This document shows, piece after piece, positions 1 to 13,100 of a stretch of 64,000 bases of DNA; positions within the stretch are counted from its first letter, which is position 1; every line of letters begins with the position of its first letter. Origin of the DNA: Cryphonectria parasitica EP155 (taxonomy: Eukaryota; Ascomycota; Sordariomycetes; Diaporthales; Cryphonectriaceae). The position numbers and the translations under genes are program-made. The notes beneath the pieces are model-generated. The model searched no databases. It worked only from the letters and a program-made list of their open reading frames with translations, and was not told where the DNA came from. Location of the stretch: positions 5,022,001 to 5,086,000 of the forward strand of contig NW_024468909.1 in NCBI RefSeq assembly GCF_011745365.1, in the 5' to 3' direction.

Positions 1-1540
1 GGGAGAACAGCTAAGGAATCTGGTTTACTCGAAAGCCTCTGAACATCTCATATGGTGCGACTTGTAAGTTCCGAGGAACACATGGAGGCTGGGTGGGGCA
101 GGGGCCTGACACTGTCTTGTATGAACGAACAAGACGAGTGAATTAATCGTTGTTGAGTTGTGCAGAGGCCGTCGAATCGGTTGATCGGCGTGATTCCCCT
201 GAATGACAGGGCCAGCTCTCTTGCTTACATAACACGTCGGCCTCTGGGGACTGGGCAAGCTTGCTCTAGTACAGGGGGTGACAGGCGACTTTGGCTGGTC
301 TGCTCTAGGCAGGTGGGGTATTGCAAACTATGTCCAGGGCTCAGTGACTATTTCTGGAACATGGCAATTCTTCTAAACCTTCTTCATCGACGCCCCTCAG
401 CATCACGCGAGCAGCAAGTTCAGGGCGTGGCAAGGCGCAACGCCCAGTTAGTCGGCGGAAACATCTACAGTGCCTCCCTAACATAATTACAACAATGTTT
501 TGTTTCTCAAAATATGCTGCAAAACCGTCCCACAGCCGAGAGGCAGAGAGACATAAAAACGAGGTTTGGATCGCCGTCACTCTTGTAAACAAAAAGTTAC
601 CAGTCACACGTCGCCTGGCTGCGTGCTGACTTCCTAGTACAGATTCGTGCATGTCAGGCCCGGTACTCATCCATGTGTACAAAGTGATATACCTACCTCC
701 TCCTTCTTCTTCTTCTGAACCGAGCGCAACCTGCAATTTCCCTCTCAACATGATGACACGTCCATCCCCGGTTGTGTCTGATTACATCAGATATTTCGCA
801 CATCACGTCTTCACTCATTAAAGATCCCCATCTGGCATCTGCACTTTTGACCCTTGGCTGGTGGTTCTGTACCTGTCAGCCCACACCTTGGCGGAATCCC
901 TGCCCATCGCCCTTCCCGTGCTCTCGGGTTTCTTTTCCAGAACCCCCAGTGGTCGGTCGCGCCATTCGCCTGGTCGATCACCCCTGCCAATTTCTTCAGG
1001 AGCTGTTAGTGGTAGTGGGCTGAAGCCCCAGAACCACTGCTGCCGGAACCGCCTATGGCTCCAGCCAGCCTGGCCTTGTCTGACGCTATGGCCTGGCACC
1101 TGGACAGGGCTAGCAGGGCCGGGGTCCCCCATTTAAGACTGCATTGCCCCAGGCCCCAATATCCCGTACCGTACCTGCAGAACGTCACAAGCTCTCCACA
1201 CAACCCTCCATCAGTCTTTGAGATCTGTGACTCTTTAAAGAGTGTCTTCCACCCCAGCGACCAAAAGCAACATCTGCAACACACAAAGCCCACCCCATAT
1301 CTGAACACACTTTATGCCACACTTGTCTACAGATTTCTGAGTAATCTCCCATCAATGGCAATCATAATCCCCTGATCGAGAGAGCCACACAAACACCAAA
1401 ACCTTGGGTTGACCGCCTCCCGGATCCATTTCCTCCTCCCTTCTCTTTCTCCTGGCGTGCGTCCTCTCGTGTCAGATATCCTTTCCTACCTCTCGAGACT
1501 GTCTCGTGCGCCCAATTTAGGGCTCCTCAGACGACAGACA
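1..1540. other. Intergenic, 5' region of the DUG3-like gene
   Basis: No reading frame here looks like a protein. The last 150 bases before the first start codon are pyrimidine-rich (C/T runs around 1420-1500), as is common for fungal core promoters and leaders. I see no RNA gene or transposon remnant. Confidence 0.5.
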
Positions 1541-3325
1541 ATGTGTCGTTTTCTGGTAAGAAGCTCCTTTGCACGACTACGATACGCAGCTCTGGTCCCC
1601 CTAAGCGCCCCCTGGCTTGAGCTGACCACGTCTTGTCCCCCGTGATTAGGTTTACAAGGGCAGCGACGAGCTACTCCTCGCCAATCTTGTCCTCGACCCC
1701 GTGCATTCGATTCTGAAGCAGAGTTTTGACTCTCGTCTGCGACTTGTAAGTCATGGTTTCCGATTTCGCCTCCCGACCTTTGTCACCATGCTCCGTTTGT
1801 GAGCACGTCATCCGCCTCCATCTCTCTCTGGCCTTTCCCTTTCCGGTATGCAACCTCAAATGTTTCTGCAACACAACAACTTACATTGCGGAATCTTTAC
1901 AGGACAGGAGACGTGGTGTCAACAATGCCGATGGTTTCGGAATAGGCTACTATACCCCAAAACTGCGCGCCTCGCCCTTCTTCTACACGTCTGTCTTCCC
2001 GGCCTGGAACGATGAGAACCTCGAGCGGCTCGCCTACCACAATGCCTCGCATCTTATCTTTGCGCACGTCCGGGCTACTACGGAGGGCTCAACCTCCCAA
2101 GCGAACTGCCACCCTTTCGTGCACGGTAGCCTCATGTGGATGCACAACGGTGGTCTGGGCGGTTGGACGCATATTAAGAGAAGGCTAGCAGAACGGCTGG
2201 CGGACAAGTGGTACCTGGGCGTCAAAGGCGGTACCGACAGCGAGTGGGCCTTTGCGCTGTTCCTGGACACACTCGAGCGTATGGGTGTCGATCCCAGCTC
2301 CGAGCCTCAGGAGGGCTTTGACCCCATGACACTCAAGAAGGCTATGCTCAAGACGATCGAGATCATTAACGAACTCATCGACCAGATCCCTGAGAGCACC
2401 CTGTACAACGAGAATGTCGATACAAGGAGCCTGCTGAATTTTTGTGTCTCGGACGGCCACAGCATCATCTGCACGAGATATATCAACAGCTCAACAGACG
2501 AGGCGGCCAGTTTGTACTATTCTACGGGCACGCAATGGGAGAACAGGCCTCGTCTTGAGGACAATGAGAACTACCAGATGGAGCGCCGCGACAGGGGGGC
2601 CGACGTCGTTCTAATTGCCAGTGAACCTTTAACATTTCAGCGAGGTGAGCTTGCAGTTCCTTGTGGTGGTCAGACGCAGACCGGTACTAATCTAGTCAAC
2701 AGAGAACTGGATCAATGTTCCAACCAACTCTATCCTCACCATCCATGACCAGAGCGCTTTCATTGAAGACATTAAAGACCAGTTCTACCACAGCGATCCT
2801 TGGCACCGCCGTTCGGCCGGATTTGTGCACAGCAAAGGCCTGGTCGCGAACGAGAAGGCTGGCACCCCTACGGCTCTGCCTAGCCCTGCTGTGGTTGTCA
2901 CCGATGACATCCAGGAGCAAGAAGCGGCTCAGAAAAGAACCCATCTGGGCCCGACAATTCCTTTCAGTCTGATGCGATCTGTCACGCCACAGTCCGTGAA
3001 GCCTGTGAGGCCTGTGACCCCAGAGGCTGCCAGAGATCAATCCGCACCGCCACGCGCACGAGCCACCATCTCCAGCGGCAGTGTTCAAAACAGTACGGAT
3101 GTGCGGTCCGTCACGATGCCTTTGGAAACAAGACCCGCGGCACCCGTACACACTCCGTCGCAAGGCAATATCAAGAGAAAAAGGATGTCTCTGAGTGATC
3201 TGCCGCAGATGCAAGGGCAATCCAACCCCCCGGCGGACCCACCCACCCCGTTGAGCCCAGTCGAGAGGGCAGCATATGGCGATCCTGCGAAGATCGCGCG
3301 GTTTTTCCCCGAGCTGACCCTCTAA
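1541..3325 (+). CDS. DUG3: DUG3-type class II glutamine amidotransferase (glutathione degradation)
   Basis: The protein begins MCRFL, so Cys2 becomes the N-terminal nucleophile of a class II amidotransferase. In yeast Dug3 works with Dug1/Dug2 in the cytosolic alternative glutathione breakdown pathway. I read four exons: 1541-1555, 1650-1745, 1903-2644 and 2703-3325, all GT-AG and in phase, giving 491 residues. Family landmarks are QSFDSRLRL near residue 30, NADGFGIGYY just after intron 2, a FAHVRATT block, HNGG near 118 and GTDSEWAFALFLDTL near 147. The segment ENWINVP follows intron 3. The 15-nt first exon is needed to supply the catalytic cysteine; a start at the internal ATG at 1753 would lose it. 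The last roughly 150 residues are a low-complexity Pro/Ser/Thr tail with a KRKR patch, absent from yeast Dug3 as I recall it. Assignment is by family motif recognition. Confidence 0.92.
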
Positions 3326-4158
3326 CAAATAGGGGGTCCAAGAGGAGATGCCTCCACGGGCTATCCAACCCTAGCTAAGGTCACCACATCGAAATGGATC
3401 TTTCTGCGGACCGTCATTTTAACATATCTGTCCCTTGGCAAATAACGGTCATGAAGTAAGGCGTTTAGGAAGGTTTTGGGATAGGTCAAGAGCGTTTACA
3501 AGGTGTGACTTTTACAAAGGTGTTTCAGCGTTTATGAAAATGTTAGACAAAAAAGAATTCATGCATATAGACATTGGGATAACCATTGAATGAGGACCAG
3601 GTTCCATAACCAAGCAAGGGATCTGCAGACCACGTGGCATATTGAAAGACGTCTAGCCATTTCATTTGGAGATCAAGTGATGCGTCTCGCCTTGAAACGT
3701 TGTTCCGGCTCAAGGATGCTGAAGACGGAAGTTCGGAACGGCGGCAGTAGTCGAGATAAGCGGGCCAAGACGGGCCCCGCTCCGAACCTCCTTCCTCCTC
3801 CAGACGAAAGGCTCTTGAACAGGCAGCGAGTCAACCGCCCTGCATTTCCGACAGCTTCGCTTCGTCCAGACTCTCTCTGCTGCGTTAAGCTCACAAGGTT
3901 CTGCAAATTGGGCCGAGGAAGAGCGGCAGGGTAAGACGAGTCAAGTGCTGAACCGTGTTTGCGCGAGCAAGAGTGAGTTCATGTCGCCTCCTGCTCTTCT
4001 CAAGATGAGCATGTCAACCAAGAAGAGCCTCCTAACTGATACGTACTGCGATACAAATCACTGCAGGCCGTTTGACTCGAAAGTGTCTCTTCCGTGTTGC
4101 ACTCAGACCTCAGTCTGGACGGCGCTCCTCTCACGCCCTCTCCAATCCTCCACCGAAC
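3326..4158. other. Intergenic, DUG3-like to kynurenine formamidase
   Basis: Holds the 3' end of the upstream gene and the promoter of the next gene on the same strand. Short frames in both directions (for example 3590-3934) have no recognisable content. No repeat or RNA gene seen. Confidence 0.45.
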
Positions 4159-5219
4159 ATGGCGGCATCACTCGAGAGGACAGAATACTTTTACGGATCC
4201 GAGAATGCCCTACAAAACGTAGCTGTCTGGGAGTTCCCCAAGGATCAGGTCGAGGAGGCACCATTGGGTAAGACAAAATACTGGCTCATGTAAGATTCTA
4301 CTCACTCACTTCCCACACAAACTTCCTCGAACGTATATTCTCAGACTCACACACTTCCTCGCTCACATGCAGCTTCCTCCACGGCGGTGCCTGGCGTGAC
4401 CCCCGCGCCACCTTCAACGAAGCAGAGCCCACCATCAACGCCCTCCTAGACCCTTCTCACCCTGCGCACATCCCCCACCCGTCTTCCCGCATCGCCGCCT
4501 TCGCCTCGATCAACTACCGCCTCTCTCCACACCCAGAGTACGTCCAGGACGAGGCCTCCACGCCATCTTTCGCCCGCCGCGCCGCCCGCCACCCAGACCA
4601 CCTTGTCGACGCGCTCTCTGGGCTGCGGTTCCTCCAGCACAAGTTCGGGGGCAGCGCTGCTCCTGCTTCACGGTACGTCCTCTTTGGACACTCAGCAGGC
4701 GGGTTCTTGGGGTATCAGGTACTCGTCAGGGAGGCGTGTCTGGGCGGCGGCGGCGGCGGCGACGGAGCAGCAGCAGGCAGCGAGGGGAGGGCTAGGGACA
4801 GGTTCGCCGACCTGGCCCCGCCCACGGCTGTGGTAGGGTTCGAGGGGATCTACGACCTCGTCGGGCTGAACGGGCGGATGGAGGGGAACTACACGGGGTT
4901 CATGGAGGCCGCGTTCGGGCCGGACGAGGGCGGGGGCTGGGCGCGGGCGAGCCCTGCGACCACGGCCGGGCAGAGCTTTGGGGCATGGGGTGGGGCCGGG
5001 GCAGGGCGGCTGGCGGTCCTGGCTCACAGCCCCGGCGACGAGCTTGTGGATATGGCGGACTGTGATGCGATGGAGGCGAGGCTCAAGGCGGATGGGGTGG
5101 CGAATGTGAAGGTATATCGGGACCTGAAGGGTGGACATTTTGAGGTGCTGGGGGATGGGTCGTTTGCGAGGGTGCTGAAGGAGACGCTGGAGGAACTGGA
5201 GAGCATGGAGAAGGCATGA
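4159..5219 (+). CDS. BNA7: Kynurenine formamidase (arylformamidase)
   Basis: Hydrolyses N-formyl-kynurenine to kynurenine and formate, the second step of tryptophan breakdown toward NAD. It is an alpha/beta hydrolase of 325 residues in two exons (4159-4289 and 4373-5219; intron 83 nt). Splicing joins YWL to IFLHGGAWRDP, restoring the family's HGGxW oxyanion motif near residue 47. The nucleophile motif GHSAGG puts the serine near residue 151; the triad aspartate is probably in SPGDELVD (about 266) and the histidine in KGGHFEV (about 299). A Gly/Ala-rich stretch after the nucleophile (near 166-180) looks like a lineage-specific loop. The downstream half has strong G/C bias at third positions, supporting the frame. 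It lies 0.8 kb downstream of the DUG3-like gene in the same orientation; I infer no functional link. Confidence 0.9.
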
Positions 5220-8046
5220 AGAGGAGGAGTGCCGGATGATACTCAAGGCTACGAGGCAATGCACAACTACTGTTCCAGTTCTACATGGTCGCTCTTTTAG
5301 ACGTAATAGCAAAGTCTACTCGTCTGGCAAAGAGAAACAGCACCTAAATCAGAAAGTCAGAATGATTTTTTCTTTTAAATGAATTCCAATGGACATGACA
5401 TTCTCAAGTCATATAAGCCTACGCGAGGAGAGAAAGAGAGTGGCTGAAGTATAGAGGCTGCGTAGCCTATATGGTGAATAAATGCCTTTACTAGGCGAGA
5501 TATTTTGGTGAGATTTTTCTCTTTTTTCTTTTTTTTTAAATAAAAAAAAGCCTAGCAGGTAAGAGTAATTACACAACAAAAGGTCACATAATGTAAAAGT
5601 CTGAGAAGTATATTTATCCAGTTGTGGACAGAAGCCATCTGAGGTGTACTGGGCCTCCTCAAACCCAGCAAGCCCCCGTCTTCTCTCTCTTGCTTTTGGT
5701 TGAAAAGAGGGGTTCGACTGCCAAAGAACATCTCCCTGCACAGGGTTAGGGGAGATAATCCAAGAGCGAGAAAAAGAAAAAAAAAACCCCCCACCATTCC
5801 GTAGAGGAACCAAGCTTGCCAAGGCCCCCAAATTAAAGTTTTTCAGCTAAACCCTAAAGGGTAAATTCGGGCTGTCCGCCAAAACGGCAGCTGCCGCTTC
5901 TGCATTCCCCATGGCCGCGCGATCTCGTTCGGTCATTTGGGATGGTGGGGTACGATGGGAAAAAAGGTGGGGGGGGGGGTTGCTTGTGGTGTGGTGGTTT
6001 GTGGTGGTGGTACAAGCAAAATGAGTGAAAGATAAACGATAGAAAAAGAATAGGCTGGGTCTGGAACATTGGTTTGAGACGATCGATCTTGGAACTCGAC
6101 CATGGAGGAGAAGGAGGAGGATGCGCCTAGAGATAGATCATCGTTACTATTAGTACTGCCTTAAGGTACATAAGTACCCAAGTGCCATACATACTATATA
6201 CAATAGTACGTTGCAGATATACTATCCACATGCATAGATAAAGTTATGGCAGAGAGACTGAAGCAAGCTTGCTTCAAACAAACTACCTGATTTACATTCA
6301 ATTTTCCAATCATAAATCAACTTTGCCTTCTTTCGTTCTTCTTTTGCTCCGCCCTTCCCCCCTTTTTTGGTTCTTTTTCGTCCTTTTCCAAAGACGTCCA
6401 ATGCCATTCTTTTTCAATTCTTGCCACTCCTTTCGCGCGCCTCGCGCAAATCTTGCATTGAAGCCACGCTGGTAGGTGCATGAGAAGACAAAGCGCTCTG
6501 GAGCCAGGGAAGGCGAGGGTGTCTCAGCCTTTGCTTTCTTCTCTTATCCCCTCTTTCTTTTTTAGCGCGAGAACACTACTTACGCTGTGTGACTTGGCAG
6601 GCCGGGGGGGGGGGCTGCTACCAACAAAAAAATCAGGCTTATGTGTGTATGCATTAGAGTGCATGTTTAGCAGAAACGCTGACTCCTGCGTGCCCTAAGA
6701 TCTTTGCTGCAGCAGAGCATCATGGTTACGGCGGCAGGTCATTTTCTTCCTTTTGTTTTTCTCTTTCTTCTTCTTTCTTTCTTTCGCTCTGACAGTAGGC
6801 CGTCTGTGACTCGCTACATATCATCTTGCCTAGTGTGTTACTGCTACGTAGCATGAGGATCGTTTCACGTGCGTCCTCTTCAGTCACGTCAGAAGTAATC
6901 AATAAACAAACACACAAAATGCAAATGCGGCAGGTCAGCAACCTATCAGTAAGAACCATTTGTCTTATTTTTGTTCCATGTACAGGTAACTCCTCAACTC
7001 AGGCTGGACGTGAACGTCCCACAGCTCCCAGTTCAATTGTTTCAAGAGTTCGCCGCGATATAACACTCGGATGTTGGACCCTCCCTGGCTCAGGTCAAGG
7101 AACAGGGAAACAATCAGAGATAGAGAGAGAAAATGCCAACAACTATTAGCAAACAAGACCAAAAAGGAAAAGAAAAAAAGGAAGGGAGGAAACAAGGAAA
7201 ACAAAGACCAGTAGGACTCCCTTTCCCAAGTTACAAGGCAAAGGAGCGTTTCGGAGTAAAGGAGAAAACCAAAGGGAAGAAAAAGCCCGGTCATCTTGGT
7301 GTGCAAACAGTGAATGCGATCTGCTACCGAGGGCAAGAATCGATTCGTCCGTTTCATCACGAGCTGACCGCCACCAATGCACCACGCCGGGGCCTCAAGC
7401 ATCACCGTGCTCCTCCCTGCTCACCCCACTCCAATTTTGCCAAACTCCACTCACCAAAACCCCCCTTGACAGCTCTCATATCCTCGAATCTCAACAAAGC
7501 CCCGGATGCGCTGGGGAAACCCAGACAGCTTCTGGAGGGCCTCGCCAGTTTGGACAGGTTTGTAAATCCATGAGAAACAGTTGCTCTCGACAGCTCAAAT
7601 CCAGAGAACGCGCAAAACCCAAGAGAGTTCGAGAAATCAAGCACACTGACACGCCAGATTGACAACAAGGCACCAAAGCCTTGCATTGACAGATTGCCAA
7701 CAACTCCCTCAATCTGACCGGATATAATAAAAGGAGTGGAATGACGGCTGATGGATATCGAGGCCGTCGAAGTATGATTGAGTGCCCTGGTCGAGCGGCG
7801 GCCCTCAGGCGACAAAAATGGTGATTGCATTGCGTGTAGAAACATTTCCGATCTCCACTTCGGTTTGTGATGCCTTTTTGTCTGCGATAGAACGTCGCAT
7901 CGCAAAGTGTTGTTGTTTGATGTTGATGGTTGGGGGACCCGTGAAATATGTGACATGTAAGGGTTCGCAAGACCATTGTCGTCACTGTGCTGATGTCTGG
8001 CCATGTATAATATCTTTTAAGCCATTTTATCACGTCCCCGCGTCCA
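5220..8046. other. Intergenic between convergent genes, with G runs
   Basis: Lies between the 3' ends of kynurenine formamidase (+) and the Zn2Cys6 factor (-). It holds T- and A-rich stretches and two runs of eleven G (about 5969-5979 and 6604-6614). Frames such as 7402-8004 and 7491-8546 on the minus strand are composition artefacts or antisense shadows. No gene, RNA or mobile element could be supported. Confidence 0.45.
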
Positions 8047-10182
8047 CTACCTCTTGCGCTTCTTGCTCTTGTCCGAAGGGCCGGAGGCAGCAAACATCGC
8101 TGTTGTCGGCGCGATAGTCGCAGGAGGCAGGAGGGCACTGCCAGCCTCGGGCAGCTCATCCTTCTTGATGGGCACGCCCATGTGTCGACCATAGCGACCC
8201 TTGCGGCCGTTGCCCTCGTCCTCACTGATGCACAGCTCGGCAGGGATGCCAGCATCTCGGCACCGGCCACATGGGCGTTGTCGGTCACAACCCTTCTTGC
8301 TCTTGCGGCATCGCTGGCAGCGGGGCTTGGTAGAAAGGTCGGGCTGGTCGTCCTCACCAAGCATGGAAGCACCACCAGGGTTGGACACCACAGAAGGCTT
8401 CCGGGACGCCGGAAGAGAAGCGGGCGACATCGGTCCATTAGGGATGCTGCCGGCCTTCCTGACCTTGGCGCCTGTGGCTGTCTTGATTGATTTGGTTGCC
8501 TTGTTGGCCTTGAGTTTCGTGCCGTTGGACCGAGGCTTGACACCATTCGCCGCCGCCTTGGGAACCTTGAGCTTAGGCGCAGCCATAGTGCCCTTCAGGG
8601 CGCTCTCGGAATAGCCATCCTCCTCCTCGTCGCTCGGCTCAGCATCGCCATGGGCAGAGCTGAATGTGGCCTCGGTGCTTGGGTAGGTACTTCTGCTTTC
8701 AACATGTGTGTCGAGCTTCTGCTTGTGCATGGGTAGCTTCTCGTCAGCCTCGCTCTCGCTTTCACCGTCGCTAGTGGCGCCAGTGGAGGAAGCCGCATCC
8801 GCGTTGCGGCTGAACGTATCGTCAAGGGTTGAGGCCGACGTGCGGCCATGTGAGTGGCCTGAGATATCGCCGAGGCGCATCAGCTGCATGGCAACATCTT
8901 TATCTTCCTCCGACATACAGCTTCCCACCGTGGGATCTGGGGTCGCGAGGACGCCCACCGAAGGGCCGGCGGCCGTGCCAGCAGTGTAATTCACAGCGCC
9001 ACGAGAAGCTCGGGGAGCCGTCATGGGCGTGGGATACATAGCCGTGCTATTGTAATTGGCGTTGTGGGTCTGAGGTGACTGTAACGCAGCCGCATTTGTG
9101 AAGGCGTTTTGGCCTGGTTGCACAAAGGGCAGGGAGGCGCGATTGTGCTCTGTTCGTCGGACAGGGGAGACAGAAGGGTTAGAGATGGCAGCAGGCATCT
9201 GAGGAGGTGCGAAAAGGGGCAGCTCCTGCAGTTGTTGCTGTTAGCGACAAGCTCATACCCAGACTGTGCAGCAGCAGAACAGTAGTAGTCTTTGGATCAT
9301 CAAGCAACTTACCGAGCTCTCGAACTTGGCGCGCTTGCGGCGGCCGCCCTCGACGATATTGTCAAGGCTGATCTCAGTGCTGCCAATCAGCTCCTTGGGC
9401 TTTCCAGACGAGGAAGACCCAGGCGCACCGTCACCACTGCTGTAGCCATTCATGCTGTCGGTCATTGCGTCGCTGTTTGTCTGAGATGCGGTGCCACGGC
9501 TCTTGCTGGACCGAGGGCGAGTGTTCTTGCTGCTTGTGCTTGTAGATGCACTGCGGCGCCCGTTGACGCTGCCAGGCGAGACGCTACGCCGCCTGGAAGA
9601 CCTGGACCCAGGTCGGGACAAGTGGAGGCCCTGCGGCTGGGGATGTTGGACAACATATCCGTCTTGCGTGTAGTACACCTGTGTGCCCGAGCCGTTTGGT
9701 AGTGCTGCGTGCGGGCCTGGCGTAGGAGGACCGTCTCGGACACGAACATAGACAACCGAGTTGTGCCGGAAGTTCTCGTATCGGCCAATGATGGTGTTGC
9801 CGTGCTCATCCTCAAAACTCACGCCAGGGCAGCTTGTGGCTGTGGGATATAGGCCATAAAAGTTCTTGACGGTGGAGATGATGGACTCAGTAGTGTCGTG
9901 GGGGTAGATTTGAACTCGCATCGGTATGCGCGCTCGGTACTGGTGGGAGTCCTCAACCAGCTCGAACTTGACAGAGCGGGGAACGGGGTTTGGTGCATAT
10001 TGAGGTTGGACGAACTCCATGATGCCTGAGTCCCGCCTCAAAGAGGCCAGGATATGGGCTTCGGAGGGGGTAGGGGGTTCGTGATGCTGGATTGTGTGTG
10101 GTGTAGCGATAGAAGCGGAATGTGCTCGAGGGGAGATGTCGGAAGCGGGAGATTGTGCCGACATCAGACGCGGAGGTGTCAT
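8047..10182 (-). CDS. Transcription factor with C-terminal Zn2Cys6 cluster
   Basis: Putative nuclear DNA-binding regulator of 682 residues. Exons are 10182-9313 and 9225-8047; the 87-nt intron has a GCTAAC branch point and a CTGCAG acceptor. From the N-terminus I see a Ser/Pro-rich lead, a folded region at about 71-149 that reads like a ubiquitin/PB1-type domain (conserved in style, not identified), a basic Ser/Arg-rich stretch with a KRAK patch at the splice junction, a long acidic/low-complexity linker, and a fungal binuclear zinc cluster with cysteines at about 593, 596, 603, 609, 612 and 622 followed by a basic GRKGRYGRH block. Most Zn2Cys6 factors carry the cluster at the N-terminus; here it is within 90 residues of the C-terminus, and no fungal-specific transcription factor middle homology domain is evident. 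The start is the first in-frame ATG after an in-frame TGA. I do not recognise the gene by name. Confidence 0.8.
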
Positions 10183-13100
10183 TCCCTGGCGAAATGACGG
10201 GCCCAGAGAGAATGACGAGTCCTCTAGAGGCAATCAATATGCCTTTCTTCCCAGCTCCTGCTGTGTATGAGTCTTGAAATGTATTGTGTGTGTATAGATG
10301 GAATGGGGTGGCGCGTGCCCCTGGTCTCGTAACAGGTCGTGAGCGGTCAACGTGCGATTGTCGGTATTCGGGGAGGCAGTGGTCGAAGAGGGGGAGAGTA
10401 CCGCAGACGACGAAAAGTGTCGATACTGGAGGAGAAGAGGGCAGTTAGCTCAATAGTCCGACAAGTAAACAAATGGTAGTCATCGTGAGGCGAAAGGCCC
10501 TTGAAGGTTCTCGACAGTGCACAGGAGGTGTGTGCGTGTGTGCGTGTAAGGATTGGATCGAATCTGTGTGGGAGGGAGGGTACTTGACCAAGCTGGCAGG
10601 AGAGGGTTGGAACGAGAGAGGGAAGAAAAGAGGAGAATCTCGAGCAAAAGATTCGATCGCATGCTTCAAGGGAGCAGGTCCAACTTACCAGAGAGGGAGA
10701 TAGTTGTTGTTGTTGGCCCTTGAGGAGTCTTGAAACTCGGGCGTTGGATCTCTCGTTCACATCCAGAACAGCGGCACCTGCGACGACGGACGATGGGGAT
10801 TAGGACCCGAGGAAGCACGGCTGGACGAGGTGGAATGGGCAAGTAGGGGGAGGTCTAGAATAGTGCCAATGGGTGCGGCATGGGTTGGAAATGGCTTACC
10901 TGGTGATTTTGACGTTGTTTGATGGTCGAAGGTGGGCAGTTGGGAGGTGTTGTGGTGGAAAGAGGAGAAGTTCGAGCAGGACTGGATCGGATGGGATTTG
11001 TCTCTCGACGTCCCCAGACTGAATAGGCGAATAGCGCAGTAGCCCGCCTGCGCCTGTGCCCGCTGTGGCCCACTCTGGCGCTCTCTACCACGCCAGACAC
11101 CTCATACACTTCAGAATACAGGTCATATTTGGTCTACGTAGCCCTTGACAAGAGCACACAGGAGATCGATGATGGGAATGTTTTGACGACTTATTTCTTT
11201 TCTTCTCCAGTGATCTATAGACTCTAGACTTGTCTCTTTTTGTGCGCTTCTCTTTCTGCTGTTGCTGCTGCTGCGCTTAGGTGGGGAAAAAGGGGGGGGG
11301 GCGCTGGCCAACTCGGCCGGGCCGTCTTTGTATCTCAGATCGCCCCCGAGTTTCGATACGGATGCGCAAGACGATCTCGTTAGAGAAACCGCTATTGAAT
11401 TGCTGTTTCTGGTTCGCCTTGTGATATTTCCACTTCCCTGTACTGTTCTATAATAGTCTCGCGGCGTAAAAGCTCGTGCGCAATCCGCCACAGATGCAGC
11501 CTGTTGAGATCTGGTTTCTGTCGCATACAATACAGAACGCGGGAGGGTACGGCAGACAAACAGGCGACTCTCAGGGAGGACAGGGCAAGAGGTTTAGACA
11601 ACAGCCTGAGGCTCATCTGACTTTCCACCGTTCTAGCACCGCCGTGGCCCATGCTGTTCATCCATGGGCCAGCAATTCAGGTCAGTCAGTTGATTGATAT
11701 GAAGTGTGGAGTTGTGGCAAGGACCCGGGGACTTTCAAGGGTAGCAGCGCAAATTGAGGTCGATCCGGGGCAACATAAAGAGAGAGAACCTGCCAGGAAC
11801 CCTCTAGACATGTACCAGTACGACTAAGACGGTTGTAGAGCCAAGGCACAAGGACCTCTTGCTGCTATAAAGAAAAACCAAACTGCGTAAACTCTGCTGT
11901 TGACAGGATTCATGACCAAAACCTCACTACCGAACCGAAACCTGCAACTCGTACAAACCCGGCTTCGCTTTCTAAACACAGACCCCCTTTCAACCCCTAG
12001 TCTGTTATAGCTACCGCAGCGGTCACTAGGTCCTTGTAAGGTCGTTCGTTGTCAAAACAGGCGGCTCATCTTGCGCAAGTTCCAAGTCGGACTTTAATCC
12101 AAAGCAGCAAGAACTTGTCTTTTTCTCTCCATCTATCTTGTCTGCACCAACGGCAAATCAAAATTCCATTCATGACATTCTTGAGGATCAAGTTATACGA
12201 ATGGTAATCTCCTCAAACCGCCGCCACCCTTACAAACTGGAATGGTCATGCGGTCATCGCTGGCCCGACACACACTTGGCCGACCTTCCGGCCGCTTTGC
12301 CTCTTGCACCCACCACACTCCAAAACCAACACACACAACCATCTCCCTCTCTCTCTCTGTGGTACATACACGCATGCACGTACAGGACACACACACGCAC
12401 ACACGCACCAAACGTTCCCGCCCGGTCCAGACCTAGCCCGGTACAGAGTAAATCTAATACATCGAGCTGAAGACTAGAAGGATGAGATGGTACGATTGGT
12501 GGCGGCAACAAACCAGCTATATCACACCAGTAGTCTGTCTGTACCGGCCCATGCCTGGAAGTTTTGTGCAGGCAGAACTGTCGCATAAAGATCTCCCAGA
12601 TCGCTTGCGCTATACGTACATGTAACAATATCATGGCTATGATAGTAATACCTACCAAGGCGCACCTAGACAGTTGATCCTCATCGTCAAATAATGCTGC
12701 TCCAGCGAGCGCCACGTCAACCAACCCGGCCTTTGGCGACGTGCACAAGCTCAGCTTGCCCAGATCTCAGAGGGAAGGATACAGATCCCGTATCTGACTT
12801 GTTGACCACGATTTCAGACCAAAGGGGGCCGGTGTCATCCTGTCCCTCAAATGCGCCATACGTCGCAACGCACGGTCCCATCTTTCGTGCAGACCTGCTG
12901 CATGTGCATGGCTTGGGCTTGGCTTGGCTGGTTGGTCCATCCAAGATCGCACAAAGTTCAATCTCATAACCCTATCAAAGTGAACTTTCTCCATGCCCAC
13001 CTCTCCTTGAACCACTCTCCGAAGTCGAAGGGCAGAAGGGGGGGGGGGCGTCAAAGAGAGGGGGCAGAGAGGCGCAATGCGACAAAGCGAGACAGGGAAA

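Noticed and set aside
10183..10233. Upstream extension of the Zn2Cys6 factor to 10233
   Set aside because: The extension begins at a TTG directly after an in-frame TGA; no ATG is in frame, so the ATG at 10182 is used.
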